Shown piece by piece: positions 51,701-60,310 of a DNA stretch of 64,000 nt. The DNA is from Elioraea sp. (GTDB lineage Bacteria > Pseudomonadota > Alphaproteobacteria > Acetobacterales > Acetobacteraceae). Positions within the stretch are counted from its first letter, which is position 1. Each line of letters starts with the position of its first letter. Under the pieces are notes generated by a model, which was not told the DNA's origin, did not search any database, and worked only from the letters and a program-made list of their open reading frames with translations. A program made the position numbers and the translations under genes. The stretch lies in contig NZ_JALHPR010000012.1 in the NCBI RefSeq assembly GCF_022842375.1, forward strand, positions 62,001-126,000, written 5' to 3'.

Positions 51701-52546
51701 CTAGCGGCTGCCGGGCCTCAGCCCTGCCGCGACCAGGGCGGCAACCAGTGCGCGCGCGCTCTGACCCACGGCACCCCCGTTCCGCCTCGCGGTGTCGTTG
51801 ACGGCTGAGATGATACCCTCACGCCACGTGCTCATCCCGTCGCCGATCTCCGCGCTGTCGGCTGCCACCGTGGCAGCGGCGATGCCGCGCAGGTCGAGGG
51901 CCGGAAGGCGGCTCGTCCCTGCCCCGTCGATGCCCATGCCGGCATCGTTGTAGAGCGCGGCGAAGACCGGGTGGCTGACCGCCGTCCCGGCGCGCCCGCC
52001 AAGCACACCGCCATGCGACCCGGTGACGACCACATGGCCGGCATCCTCGGCACGGACCAGCGACGTGCTGTCGAGCGCGATGACCTGGACCGGGGGGACG
52101 GAGGCCGCGGCGATCACCTGCCGCGACTCGGCAAGCGCGGCAGGGGTGGGCGATGGCTGGAGGCCTGCAGACGCGAGCATGCCGAGGGCGTCGGCTGCGC
52201 GCATGCCGATTCGGATTCCCAACGCCTCGGCCGGTGGGTTGATGGTGGAGAGGACGCCGCGGGAGAGGCAATCGGCGCCATCGCCGATCCGGGCCGACCA
52301 GATGTCGACCGTGGCGGCCGGCACGCCGAGTGCAGCGAGGGCGCCGAGGCCCGCTACACCTGCCCGGTTCCTGCCGATGCCGGCATCGGAGAGGATGACG
52401 GCGCCGACACCTGCCTTGGCCGCGCACCAGGCGGCGTAGCGGCCGCCATGCGAGGCGGCGAGCACGACGGCCCCGCGCGCCGAGGCATCGAGTTCCGTCA
52501 CGCTGTCGCGCACGATCACAGCGGCCCGGTGGTTCATGGCGTTCAT
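51701..52546 (-). CDS. Unrecognised protein with an internal duplication
   Basis: A 281-residue protein that I do not recognise. It has no signal or membrane segment and is rich in Ala, Gly and Val. Two copies of one pattern are visible. The first (about residues 25-115) has VVLAASHGG, ILSDAGIG, RAGVAGLGAL, GVPAATV, ARIGDG and RGVLSTIN; the second (about 170-262) has VVVTGSHGG, LYNDAGMG, GAGTSRLPAL, GIAAATV, AEIGDG and REGIISAVN. The repeated SHGG and DAG(I/M)G could line a ligand site. It is the third gene of an apparent operon with an amino-acid permease and an SDR. Function unknown. Confidence 0.8.
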   Translation of the reverse strand: MNAMNHRAAVIVRDSVTELDASARGAVVLAASHGGRYAAWCAAKAGVGAVILSDAGIGRNRAGVAGLGALAALGVPAATVDIWSARIGDGADCLSRGVLSTINPPAEALGIRIGMRAADALGMLASAGLQPSPTPAALAESRQVIAAASVPPVQVIALDSTSLVRAEDAGHVVVTGSHGGVLGGRAGTAVSHPVFAALYNDAGMGIDGAGTSRLPALDLRGIAAATVAADSAEIGDGMSTWREGIISAVNDTARRNGGAVGQSARALVAALVAAGLRPGSR

Positions 52547-52573
52547 CCTCCGCGCAACGATAGGCGTCCGCGC

Positions 52574-53326
52574 CTACGGTGCGTGATCGGGCCTGATCAA
52601 GCCGCCCGCGGTGAAGCCGCCATCGACGGGCAGGCAGGCCCCGGTCACGAAACCGGACTGATCGGGGTCGAGCAGGAAGGCGATCGTGGTCGCGATCTCC
52701 TCGGGTGCAGCATAGCGATGCAGCGGCAGGGCGGCTGTCCACATCGCACGCGGCGTCGAGGCCTGCACCGTCTCGACCAGGGGCCCTTCGACGGGGCCGG
52801 GGGCGACCGCGTTGACGCGGATCCCCGCCTCTGCCCACTCGACGGCGAGCACGCGCGTCATCTGCAGCACGGCAGCCTTCGACGCGCCATAGGCGACGCG
52901 GCCCAGATTGCCGACAAGGCCGGACACGGAGGCGATGTTCACGATTGCGCCCCCGCCGGCCGCCATCATCAGCCGTGCGGCTGCCCGGGCAGCTAGGAAG
53001 CTGCCGAGGACGTTGACATCGAGGATGCGGCGAAAATGTTCCGCCTCGGTGTCCATCGCCGGGATGTCGGCGGCGATGCCGGCGGAATTGACGAGGCCGG
53101 ACGGAGCACCGAGCGTATCGGCCAGCGCAGCGACGGCGGCCGCGATTGACGCCTCGTCGGCGACATCGGCCGCGGCCGACGCGGCACCGAGCGTGGCGGC
53201 TGCCCTGCCCAGCGCACCGACGTCACGATCGATGAGGCCGATGCGCCAGCCGCGCTGCCCGAGGACGCGCGCCGTCGCGAACCCGATGCCCGATGCGCCG
53301 CCCGTGACCAGAACCACGCGCTCCAC
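52574..53326 (-). CDS. Short-chain dehydrogenase/reductase
   Basis: A 250-residue classical SDR. The cofactor motif is TGGASGIG near residue 8, with NSAGIA, and the catalytic set is Ser in NIASVSG plus YGASK. An Asp-containing IDRD after the second strand favours NAD(H). The start is the GTG at 53326, just after GGAGGAGGG, and it gives the usual short N-terminus; an upstream reading adds 23 non-conserved residues. Substrate unknown. It lies 31 bases after the permease gene and 27 before the duplicated protein gene. Confidence 0.9.
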   Translation of the reverse strand: MERVVLVTGGASGIGFATARVLGQRGWRIGLIDRDVGALGRAAATLGAASAAADVADEASIAAAVAALADTLGAPSGLVNSAGIAADIPAMDTEAEHFRRILDVNVLGSFLAARAAARLMMAAGGGAIVNIASVSGLVGNLGRVAYGASKAAVLQMTRVLAVEWAEAGIRVNAVAPGPVEGPLVETVQASTPRAMWTAALPLHRYAAPEEIATTIAFLLDPDQSGFVTGACLPVDGGFTAGGLIRPDHAP

Positions 53327-53357
53327 CCAACCCTCCTCCAGTGTCGGCCCGACGTTG

Positions 53358-54146
53358 CTAGGCTGGCTCGATGCGCCCCGGCGTCCTGCCGGCAACCGCG
53401 AGACGGCGCTCCAACCAGCGGACGCCTGCCGAGATCGCGATCACGAGGACCAGGTAGCAGACGATCAGGACGGTGTAGATCTCGAGCGGCCGGAACACCG
53501 TGACCACGAGTTCGTTCGCCTTCCGGGTCAACTCCGGCAGGCCGATCACGGAGGCGAGCGAGGACATCTTCACCACATAGACGAATTGGTTGCCGAGTGC
53601 CGGCAGGATGCGGCGGATCGCCTGGGGCAGGATGACGAAGCGCATCGTGTGCCAGCGCGACAGGCCGAGCGCCGAGGCGGCCTCGCGCTGGCCCAGTTCG
53701 ACCGACTGGATGCCGGCGCGGAAGATCTCCGCCTCGAAGGCACTGTCGCAGAGCGCGATCGCGAGCACGGCGGCGGCGAACACGTCGAGCCTGATGCCGG
53801 TGACGATCGGCAGCCCATAGAAGGCCCAGAGGATCATCACCAGGATCGGCACCGCGCGGAATCCCTCGACCCAGATCCGGGCAAGGATCCGCGCGGGCCG
53901 TGACGGCGCGGCGCCGAGCAGCGCGACGATGAGACCGAGCACGATCGAGAGCAGCATCGCCGCCAGTGCGACCTGGATCGTGGCCGCGAAGCCTTCGAGG
54001 ATGAAGGTCAGGTTCGACCAGCCCGCCGGCAGGCGCGGATCGACGACATGCCAGCCGAAGCTGCTGCCGCAGCCGGCCAGGAGCAGCAGCAGCGGCAGCA
54101 GGAGCCACCGTTGCGGCCTTCTGGTTCTGCGACTAGCGTCATTCAC
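53358..54146 (-). CDS. Polar amino-acid ABC transporter permease (HisM/GlnP family)
   Basis: About 262 residues with five or six helices. The HisM-family segment FRAVPILVMILWAFYGLP and the EAA loop EAASALGLSRWHTMRFVILPQA are clear. The N-terminus is odd: LLLPLLLLLAGC ends in a lipobox-like LAGC before the first true membrane helix. The start is uncertain; the GTG at 54146 avoids overlap with the divergent Rieske gene, while GTG/ATG starts at 54221 or 54200 would overlap it. No ATPase partner is in the window; a binding protein is on the opposite strand at 55531. Confidence 0.87.
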   Translation of the reverse strand: MNDASRRTRRPQRWLLLPLLLLLAGCGSSFGWHVVDPRLPAGWSNLTFILEGFAATIQVALAAMLLSIVLGLIVALLGAAPSRPARILARIWVEGFRAVPILVMILWAFYGLPIVTGIRLDVFAAAVLAIALCDSAFEAEIFRAGIQSVELGQREAASALGLSRWHTMRFVILPQAIRRILPALGNQFVYVVKMSSLASVIGLPELTRKANELVVTVFRPLEIYTVLIVCYLVLVIAISAGVRWLERRLAVAGRTPGRIEPA

Positions 54147-54166
54147 GCAGGCGACGGAGCGGGGCG

Positions 54167-55534
54167 ATGCAGGACGAGGTAGCTGGCGCGGATCTCTCAT
54201 CCCGCTATGGTGGTCGGACACGGCGCGTTGCGCCAGGGCCGGATGACGAGCTCGTTCGCGTTGGGCCCGAGACGCCCTGCGGCGAGTATCTGAGACGGTT
54301 CTGGCATCCGGTGTGCCTGTCGGCGCAGCTGCACGACGTTCCCCTGCCGGTCAGGCTCATGGGCGAGGATCTCGTGGCGTTCCGCGACGGCTCGGGCCGC
54401 GTCGGCCTGCTGCATCGCCATTGCGTGCATCGTGGTGCCTCGCTCTGCTTCGGGCGGATCGAGGCGCGCGGCATCCGCTGCTGCTACCACGGCTGGCATT
54501 TCGACATCGACGGCACCGTGCTGCAGGCAGGGTCCGAACCCTCGACGGCGCGGATCGCTGCCGCCGTCTCGCAGGGCGCGTACCCGGTGGCGGAACGGCA
54601 CGGGCTCGTCTTCGCCTATCTCGGCGATCCGCGCAGCGTCCCGCCACTGCCGGTGTTCGACACCGAGGCTGAGCCCGGCGTCACCCTCCGCCCCTTCCTG
54701 CTGACGATTCCCTGCAACTGGCTGCAGGTCTACGAGAACGCCCAGGACCCAGCGCATGTGCTCTGGCTGCATGCGCGGAATGCGGGGGCGCATTTCGACG
54801 AAAGCAACAGCGCCGAGCAGGAGCTCGACTTCGTGCCGACGCCGCTCGGCATGATGAACGTGCAGACGCGGCGCTGGGGGGGCATGGTGTGGACGCGCAC
54901 CGTCGAATGCATCCTGCCCAACCTGAACCAGACAGGGGCGATCTGGGAGGCAGCACGCGAGGCCAAAACCTTCCAGCGAGTCGGCCTCACGCGCTGGGTC
55001 GTGCCGGTGGATGACGAGAACAGCCTCCAGATCGGCTGGCGGCACCTCTCCGCCTCCCTCGATCCCGACGGCAAGGACAAGCCGGATGCGATCGGCCTCG
55101 GCAGCATCGATTTCGAGGGCCAGGACGACACCGCTACCTTCGAGGAGCGGCAGCGCCGGCCGGGAGACTACGATGCGCAGGTGAGCCAGCGCAGCATCGC
55201 CGTGCACGCGCTCGAAACCCTCGCGAGCACGGACCGCGGCGTAGCGATGCTGCGGCGCCTGATCCGCCGCGGTGTGAAGGCCAGCGCGGCGGGCGATGCA
55301 CCCCGCGCCACATCCGCTGGACATGTCGCGACCTTCTGCCAGGACACGGTCACGCCACTGCCGCATGCCGGGGCGGAGGACCGCGCGCTGCTGCGTGCCC
55401 ACGGTGCCGCCGTGGCACGCGCCGTGCTAGAGACTGCCGCGCACACACCGGAACAGCGGCGCGCGACGATCGCCGCCGCTGCCAACGCCCTTGCCTCACA
55501 TCCGACGGCACGATCAGAGGAGACCGCCTCGTGA
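54167..55534 (+). CDS. Rieske non-haem iron oxygenase (phthalate dioxygenase-like)
   Basis: A 455-residue oxygenase alpha subunit. The [2Fe-2S] Rieske ligands are in HRHCVHRGAS and CCYHGW (near residues 85-110), and the mononuclear iron site is in NAQDPAHVLWLH (about 190-201). The layout matches phthalate 4,5-dioxygenase and vanillate demethylase, which hydroxylate or demethylate aromatics and need a separate reductase, absent here. A ggagcgggg ribosome site precedes the ATG. The stop overlaps the next gene's GTG. Confidence 0.9.
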   Translation: MQDEVAGADLSSRYGGRTRRVAPGPDDELVRVGPETPCGEYLRRFWHPVCLSAQLHDVPLPVRLMGEDLVAFRDGSGRVGLLHRHCVHRGASLCFGRIEARGIRCCYHGWHFDIDGTVLQAGSEPSTARIAAAVSQGAYPVAERHGLVFAYLGDPRSVPPLPVFDTEAEPGVTLRPFLLTIPCNWLQVYENAQDPAHVLWLHARNAGAHFDESNSAEQELDFVPTPLGMMNVQTRRWGGMVWTRTVECILPNLNQTGAIWEAAREAKTFQRVGLTRWVVPVDDENSLQIGWRHLSASLDPDGKDKPDAIGLGSIDFEGQDDTATFEERQRRPGDYDAQVSQRSIAVHALETLASTDRGVAMLRRLIRRGVKASAAGDAPRATSAGHVATFCQDTVTPLPHAGAEDRALLRAHGAAVARAVLETAAHTPEQRRATIAAAANALASHPTARSEETAS

Positions 55535-56334
55535 ACCGACGCTCAGTTCCCGCCGTTGCCGCGGCCATCGCAGGCGGCCTCGCGCTTGCCTCCACCGCGC
55601 GTGCCCAGGGCGCGGGCGCAAGCCGCCTACAAGCTGTGCAGCAGGCAGGCGTCATCCGCTTCGGCACGACCGGTGACTTCAACCCGATGAGCTTCCGCGA
55701 CGCCGCGAGCCGCGAACTCCGCGGCCACCAGATCGACGCCGCGCGCCAGCTCGCCACCGACATGAACCTCCGTGCCGAGTTCGTGCCGACCGACTGGCGC
55801 ACCCTGATCAACGGGCTCCAGGCGAACCAGTACGACGCCGTGTTCACCGGCACATCGATGAGCGTCGCGCGCGCCATGGCGGCCTCGTTCACCACGCCCT
55901 GGGGCCGCAATGCTTTCGTGCCGCTGGTGGCACGCGCCAACGTCGCCAGGTTCCGCGACTGGGACGCGCTGAACCAGCGCGGCGTCACGATCGGCACCAA
56001 TCTGGGCACGACCATGGAGCAGTTCGTGCAGCAATCGCTGCCGAGCGCGACGCTGCGGCGGGTGGAAAGCCCTGCGCGCGACTGGCAGGAGCTGCTCGCC
56101 GGCCGCGTCGACGCGACGATGTCCTCGCTGATCGAGGCGGCATTCCTGACGAAGGAATACCCGCAGATCGTCTCGATCCTCGCCGACAAGCCGCGCAACC
56201 CGATCCCGATGGCGTTCATGGTCGCCGCCGGCGATCCCGCGTGGCTCACCTTCCTCAACGCCTGGACCACGATCCGCCTGGCCAGCGGCTTCTTCGACGA
56301 GATCAACACGCGCTGGGGGCTCGTGCAGGCCTGA
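55531..56334 (+). CDS. Polar amino-acid-type ABC substrate-binding protein (SBP family 3)
   Basis: A 267-residue periplasmic protein. The signal NRRSVPAVAAAIAGGLALAS ends near ARAQG. The mature part starts LQAVQQAGVIRFGTTGDFNPMSF, typical of family 3 receptors, and continues RGHQIDAARQLATDM. The GTG start overlaps the Rieske stop (GTGA). It probably serves the permease encoded divergently at 53358. Family members also include cyclohexadienyl dehydratase-like enzymes, which is a less likely alternative given the context. Confidence 0.88.
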   Translation: MNRRSVPAVAAAIAGGLALASTARAQGAGASRLQAVQQAGVIRFGTTGDFNPMSFRDAASRELRGHQIDAARQLATDMNLRAEFVPTDWRTLINGLQANQYDAVFTGTSMSVARAMAASFTTPWGRNAFVPLVARANVARFRDWDALNQRGVTIGTNLGTTMEQFVQQSLPSATLRRVESPARDWQELLAGRVDATMSSLIEAAFLTKEYPQIVSILADKPRNPIPMAFMVAAGDPAWLTFLNAWTTIRLASGFFDEINTRWGLVQA

Positions 56335-57530
56335 CGCCGAGCGCCACCACCGACGCTGCCCTCGCCTCGCGCAGGCCTTCGCAGGGCAGCGCGGGGCGCG
56401 CCACCGTGATCGGCGGTGGCATCGCGGGGCTCACGTCAGCCTGGGCGCTGGCGCGGGCAGGTTTCGAGGTGTCGGTGCTCGACACGCACGCGCTGCCGAA
56501 CCCGCATGGCAGCTCGGCCGATGATGGGCGCATCATCCGCCACGTCTATGGAACGATGGAGGGCTACGCGGCGTTGATGCCGGCAGCCCACCTGGCGTGG
56601 GCGCGGCTGTTCGCCGCAACCGGGCATGACCGGCTGCTGCCGGTGCGTGCCCTCTACGTGCTGCGCGAGGAAGGGCCATGGCAGGCAACGGCACAGCGCG
56701 CCCTCGACGCAGCGGGACTGCGCCTGGCGCTGCTCGACGACAGCGCCATCGCCGCGTTGCCGATGCTGAACCGTGACGGCGTGCTGCGCGTCGCCGAGGT
56801 CGAGGGGTCGGGCATCCTCCAGGCGCGCGCGATCCTCGATGATCTTCTCGCGCTCCTGCGCAGGTCGGGCGTGCAGCTCCGCGAGGGGGTGGAGGTCGCG
56901 GGTATCGATCCCGCGAAGGGCATCGTCACCCTCTGCGGCGGGGAGACGATCGGCGCCGATGCGCTCGTCATCGCCGCGGGGACGGGTGTGACGTCGCTGC
57001 TGCCGGGTCTTGCGCGCGACTGGGGTCTGCGCGCATCGGTGCAGACGCTCGCCTACCTCGACCCGCCCCCGCATCTCGCGGCTGCATGGCAGGCAGGGCC
57101 GATGCTGCTCAACAGGCTCTCCGGTCACCCGACCGGCGGCGTCTACGTGCTGCCGCCGCGGCAGGGGGCGCGGCTCAAGATCGGCGACTACGACACGACG
57201 GCCGAGGCCGACATGGGCGCCGATCATGCGACGCTCCGCGCCGACAGGGTCGCGGCATTGCTCGATGCCGGGGCGCGGGCGATCGCGGATTTCGGTGCCT
57301 ACCGCATCGCCGCGGTCAGGCACTGCCACTACACGATGGCGCATGAGGACCGCTTCGTCGTGCGCCGGGTGGGGGAGCGGGGCTGGGTCGTCTCCGCCTG
57401 TTCCGGCCATGGCTTCAAGCTCGCGCCGTTGATTGCGCTCGGCCTTGCCGCGGCCATCGAGGGGCAGGTCGAAGGTGCAGCGCTGGCGCACTGGGCGGCC
57501 GGGCGGGAGGGAGAGCGCGTGCATGGCTGA
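56331..57530 (+). CDS. FAD-dependent oxidoreductase (sarcosine/N-methyl amino-acid oxidase-like)
   Basis: About 399 residues. The dinucleotide motif VIGGGIAGLTSAWALARAG is close to the N-terminus, SSADDGRIIRHVYG follows, and the C-terminal GWVVSACSGHGFKLAPLIALG segment is typical of monomeric sarcosine oxidase/N-methyltryptophan oxidase, with the histidine-glycine-phenylalanine-lysine region near the flavin. The start is uncertain: a GTG at 56406 would cut the first beta strand, so translation probably begins earlier, at a CTG overlapping the previous stop (56331) or a GTG at 56241. It overlaps the GST gene by eight bases. Confidence 0.85.
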   Translation: MTPSATTDAALASRRPSQGSAGRATVIGGGIAGLTSAWALARAGFEVSVLDTHALPNPHGSSADDGRIIRHVYGTMEGYAALMPAAHLAWARLFAATGHDRLLPVRALYVLREEGPWQATAQRALDAAGLRLALLDDSAIAALPMLNRDGVLRVAEVEGSGILQARAILDDLLALLRRSGVQLREGVEVAGIDPAKGIVTLCGGETIGADALVIAAGTGVTSLLPGLARDWGLRASVQTLAYLDPPPHLAAAWQAGPMLLNRLSGHPTGGVYVLPPRQGARLKIGDYDTTAEADMGADHATLRADRVAALLDAGARAIADFGAYRIAAVRHCHYTMAHEDRFVVRRVGERGWVVSACSGHGFKLAPLIALGLAAAIEGQVEGAALAHWAAGREGERVHG

Positions 57531-58191
57531 ACCGGTGCTCTACAGCAACGATGTCTCCGGCTATTGCTGCAAGGTGCGCATCGTTCTCGCGCACAAGTCG
57601 ATCGCCTGCGAGGAGCGCATGCCACCCGATGGCTACGGCAGCGCCGCGTATCGCGCCATCGTGCCGACGGGCACGATCCCTGCCCTGGTGATCGGCGACC
57701 TGGTGCTGAGCGAGAGCGAGGCGATCGTCGAGTATCTCGACGAGGCTTGGCCCGCGCCGGCGATGCTGCCGGGCGATGCGGCATCACGCGCGCGGCTGCG
57801 CCAGCTTTCGCGGTTCCATGACAGCAGGCTCGAGCCGCCGCTGCGCGCGCTGTTCGGCCAGGTTGCGCCGTCGTCGCGGGATGGCAGCATCGTCGGCGCG
57901 AACCTCGCGCTGTTCGAAGCAAGGCTGGCAGAGCTCGCCCGCATCGCCGCGCCCGCCCCGCTGCTTGGCGGGGCCATGCTCACGCTGGCTGATTGCGGCT
58001 ATCCGGCAACCTTCATGCTCGGCAGAGGCATGGCGGCGGCCTTCGGCCACACCCTCGCGATGCCATCCGTGATCGAGGGCTTCGAGGCAGCGCTTGCGGC
58101 GCATCCCTCGGTCGCCCCTGCCCTCGCGCGGTGTCGTGCCGCGACGGAAGCCTGGTTCGCGGCGAAACTGGGCACGCCGCTGGCATTCTAG
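57523..58191 (+). CDS. Glutathione S-transferase family protein
   Basis: A 222-residue GST. The thioredoxin-like half has LYSNDVSGYCCKVRIVLAHK and VPTGTIPALVIGDLVLSESEAIVEYLDE, where SES-A binds the glutathione gamma-glutamyl group. The helical half is shorter on motifs. It resembles SspA/zeta-type GSTs. Its TAG stop and that of the convergent 2OG oxygenase share the palindrome CTAG. The role may be with the Rieske and FAD oxidases upstream. Confidence 0.88.
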   Translation: MAEPVLYSNDVSGYCCKVRIVLAHKSIACEERMPPDGYGSAAYRAIVPTGTIPALVIGDLVLSESEAIVEYLDEAWPAPAMLPGDAASRARLRQLSRFHDSRLEPPLRALFGQVAPSSRDGSIVGANLALFEARLAELARIAAPAPLLGGAMLTLADCGYPATFMLGRGMAAAFGHTLAMPSVIEGFEAALAAHPSVAPALARCRAATEAWFAAKLGTPLAF

Positions 58192-59183
58192 CTCGCCGGC
58201 TGGGGGTCCTTGCGGTAGGCGAAGCTGCGGGCGAAGCGGCCGAGGATATGAGCCCCACACGTCGTCGGCTCATAGGCCGGCGCCGCACCCGGAGCGACGC
58301 AGCTCGGCAGCACGGCAACCTCGGTGTCCGGGTGCGGATCGTAGAACACGGCGATCGACTGACGCTCGCGCCCGCTGCTGTTCACCACGCGATGCGGTGT
58401 CGAGACGAAGAGGTCATTCGTCCAGCGCGCCATCAGGTCACCGATGTTGATGACATAGGTTCCCGGGATGGGTGGGGCTGCGATCCACTCCCCTGCCCGG
58501 TTCTGGACCTGGAGCCCGCCCGTATCGTCCTGCGCAAGGATGGTGATGCAGCCGTAATCCGAATGCGCCGAGACACCGAACTGGCTCTCGCCGAGCTCGG
58601 GCGGCTGCGGCGGATACCAGATGGCACTGCCGCGGGCGAGCGGCTTGCGATATGCGGCCGCAAAATGATCCGGTGGCAGATCGAGTGCCGCGGCAAAGCC
58701 GCGCAGCAGGCGCTGGCCGCAGGCAAGCACGGCGGCGTAGTACGCATCCATTGCCACGCGGAAGGATGGGATGGACGGCGGCCAGATGTTCGGGCCCATC
58801 AGCGGCTTGCCGGCCAGCACATCCTCGTCGGTCGTCGGCAGGTCGAGGCCGAAGATGAAGCTTTCCTTCAGATCGGGCCGCTTTGCGCCGTCCATCACCG
58901 CGCCACCTGGTGCGAGCCAGCCTCGGTGCAGCGCGTTGACCCGCGCTGTCTCCTTCACCGCGCCCGGGCTGCGGAAGAAGCCGCGCGCCTCGCTGAAGGC
59001 TTCGTCAATCACCGGCTGCGGCACGCCGTGGTTGGCGATGTAGAAGAAGCCGACCTCCGTCGCCGCCCGCCTGATCGCAGCCCCGATCGCCGCAAGACCC
59101 GCCTCGCCCTGCATCGACAGGCCGGCGAGGTCGATCACCGGGATCTCGCCGAAATCGACGGACCGGGCCGTTGCATAGCTCAT
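58188..59183 (-). CDS. 2-oxoglutarate/Fe(II)-dependent oxygenase (isopenicillin N synthase family)
   Basis: A 331-residue enzyme. It begins IPVIDLAGL and EVGFFYIANHGVP, the family N-terminal motif. The iron ligands are in VSAHSDYG (HxD) and STPHRVVN (His), and the 2-oxoglutarate-binding pair is RQSIA (Arg-x-Ser). Such enzymes hydroxylate or desaturate small molecules. It is the last gene of a six-gene minus operon; its ATG overlaps the stop of the aminotransferase. Substrate unknown. Confidence 0.9.
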   Translation of the reverse strand: MSYATARSVDFGEIPVIDLAGLSMQGEAGLAAIGAAIRRAATEVGFFYIANHGVPQPVIDEAFSEARGFFRSPGAVKETARVNALHRGWLAPGGAVMDGAKRPDLKESFIFGLDLPTTDEDVLAGKPLMGPNIWPPSIPSFRVAMDAYYAAVLACGQRLLRGFAAALDLPPDHFAAAYRKPLARGSAIWYPPQPPELGESQFGVSAHSDYGCITILAQDDTGGLQVQNRAGEWIAAPPIPGTYVINIGDLMARWTNDLFVSTPHRVVNSSGRERQSIAVFYDPHPDTEVAVLPSCVAPGAAPAYEPTTCGAHILGRFARSFAYRKDPQPAS

Positions 59184-60310
59184 GCGAGGGTCTCCTCAGC
59201 GGTACGGGCGTTGGCCGCGAGCGCTGCGGCAAGGGTTTCGAGGGCGAGCGCGTTCTCCGCCGCCGTGCCGACGGAGATGCGCAGCGCCGTGTCATAGCCC
59301 GCAGGCTCGCGGAAGCCGCGGGCGAGAACGCCGCGCGCGGCCATCGCCGCGATCACCGGCTCTGCGGGGCGGCCGATATCGGCCGAAACGAAATTCGCGA
59401 AGGACGGCCAGGGGGAGAAGCCGAGGTTGCGGAGGCCTGCGGCGAGCTGGGCCCGCCCAGCCGCCGTACCATCGATGATGGTGGCCAGATGCACTGCGTC
59501 ATCGAGGGAAGCGTGCGCCATCGCGACCGACATGGCGGAGACCTCGAAGATCGGGCGCACCGAACCGATCGCCTCGACGATGTCCTCGCCCGAGCACACG
59601 CCGTAGCCGAGCCGCGCGCCGGCGAGCGCGAACGCCTTGGAGAAGGTGCGCGAGACGATCCAGGGGCCATTGCGGTGCGCGGCCAGGACGGCCACCGCAT
59701 CCGGCCCGCCGGCAGCGCGGCCGAACTCGGCATAGGCTTCGTCGACGCAGAGCAGGACGGTGTCGGGAACGCCCGTTGCAAGAGCCGCGAGTGCTGCCTC
59801 GTCGAGCATGCCACCGGTGTTGCCGTTCGGCGTGCAGGCGAAAACAAGGCCCGTATCTGGGGTGATCGCTGCCAGCATCGCGGCAACGTCGTTCGCACCG
59901 TCCGGCCCGACCTCAACAGGAATCGCGCGTGCACCGGCAATTGCCGTCGAGAGCCGGTAGCGCGGGAAGGACGGTCGCGGGAACACGCAGGATCGCTCCG
60001 GGTCGAGTGCGATCATGCAGGCGTAGTGGAGGATGAGGTCGGACCCGGCGGCCAGGATGATCCGGCCAGGATCGACGCCGGAACGGGCAGCGAGCGCTGC
60101 GACGAGCGGCCCACCCTCGCCAGGCGGATAGCGGTTCACGCCCGCCGCCGCCTCGGCTGCCGCGGCGATCGCGCGCGGGCTCGGCCCCCAGGGGCTTTCG
60201 TTGAGGTGAAGCCGCGCGCGTGGTGCGACGCCGGATGGCGCGCCGCCGGCCCGCATCGGTGGGGCGAGGCCCGCAAGCCGCTTTGACCGCCAGGACATCG
60301 GAATGCTCAT
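59180..60310 (-). CDS. PLP-dependent aminotransferase, HisC-like
   Basis: A 376-residue fold type I aminotransferase. Visible are LHLNESPWGPSP at the start, NRYPPGEGGPLVAALA, the cofactor-aspartate region LLCVDEAYAEF, and the PLP lysine in SRTFSKAFALAGARLGYG. It is most like histidinol-phosphate aminotransferases, but the operon is not histidine biosynthesis, so it may transaminate another imidazole, aromatic or diamino acid. It overlaps both neighbours by four bases. Confidence 0.87.
   Translation of the reverse strand: MSIPMSWRSKRLAGLAPPMRAGGAPSGVAPRARLHLNESPWGPSPRAIAAAAEAAAGVNRYPPGEGGPLVAALAARSGVDPGRIILAAGSDLILHYACMIALDPERSCVFPRPSFPRYRLSTAIAGARAIPVEVGPDGANDVAAMLAAITPDTGLVFACTPNGNTGGMLDEAALAALATGVPDTVLLCVDEAYAEFGRAAGGPDAVAVLAAHRNGPWIVSRTFSKAFALAGARLGYGVCSGEDIVEAIGSVRPIFEVSAMSVAMAHASLDDAVHLATIIDGTAAGRAQLAAGLRNLGFSPWPSFANFVSADIGRPAEPVIAAMAARGVLARGFREPAGYDTALRISVGTAAENALALETLAAALAANARTAEETLA

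Noticed and set aside
59180-60310. Naming the aminotransferase hisC
   Set aside because: The family match is good, but the operon is catabolic in character and no other histidine-biosynthesis gene is near.
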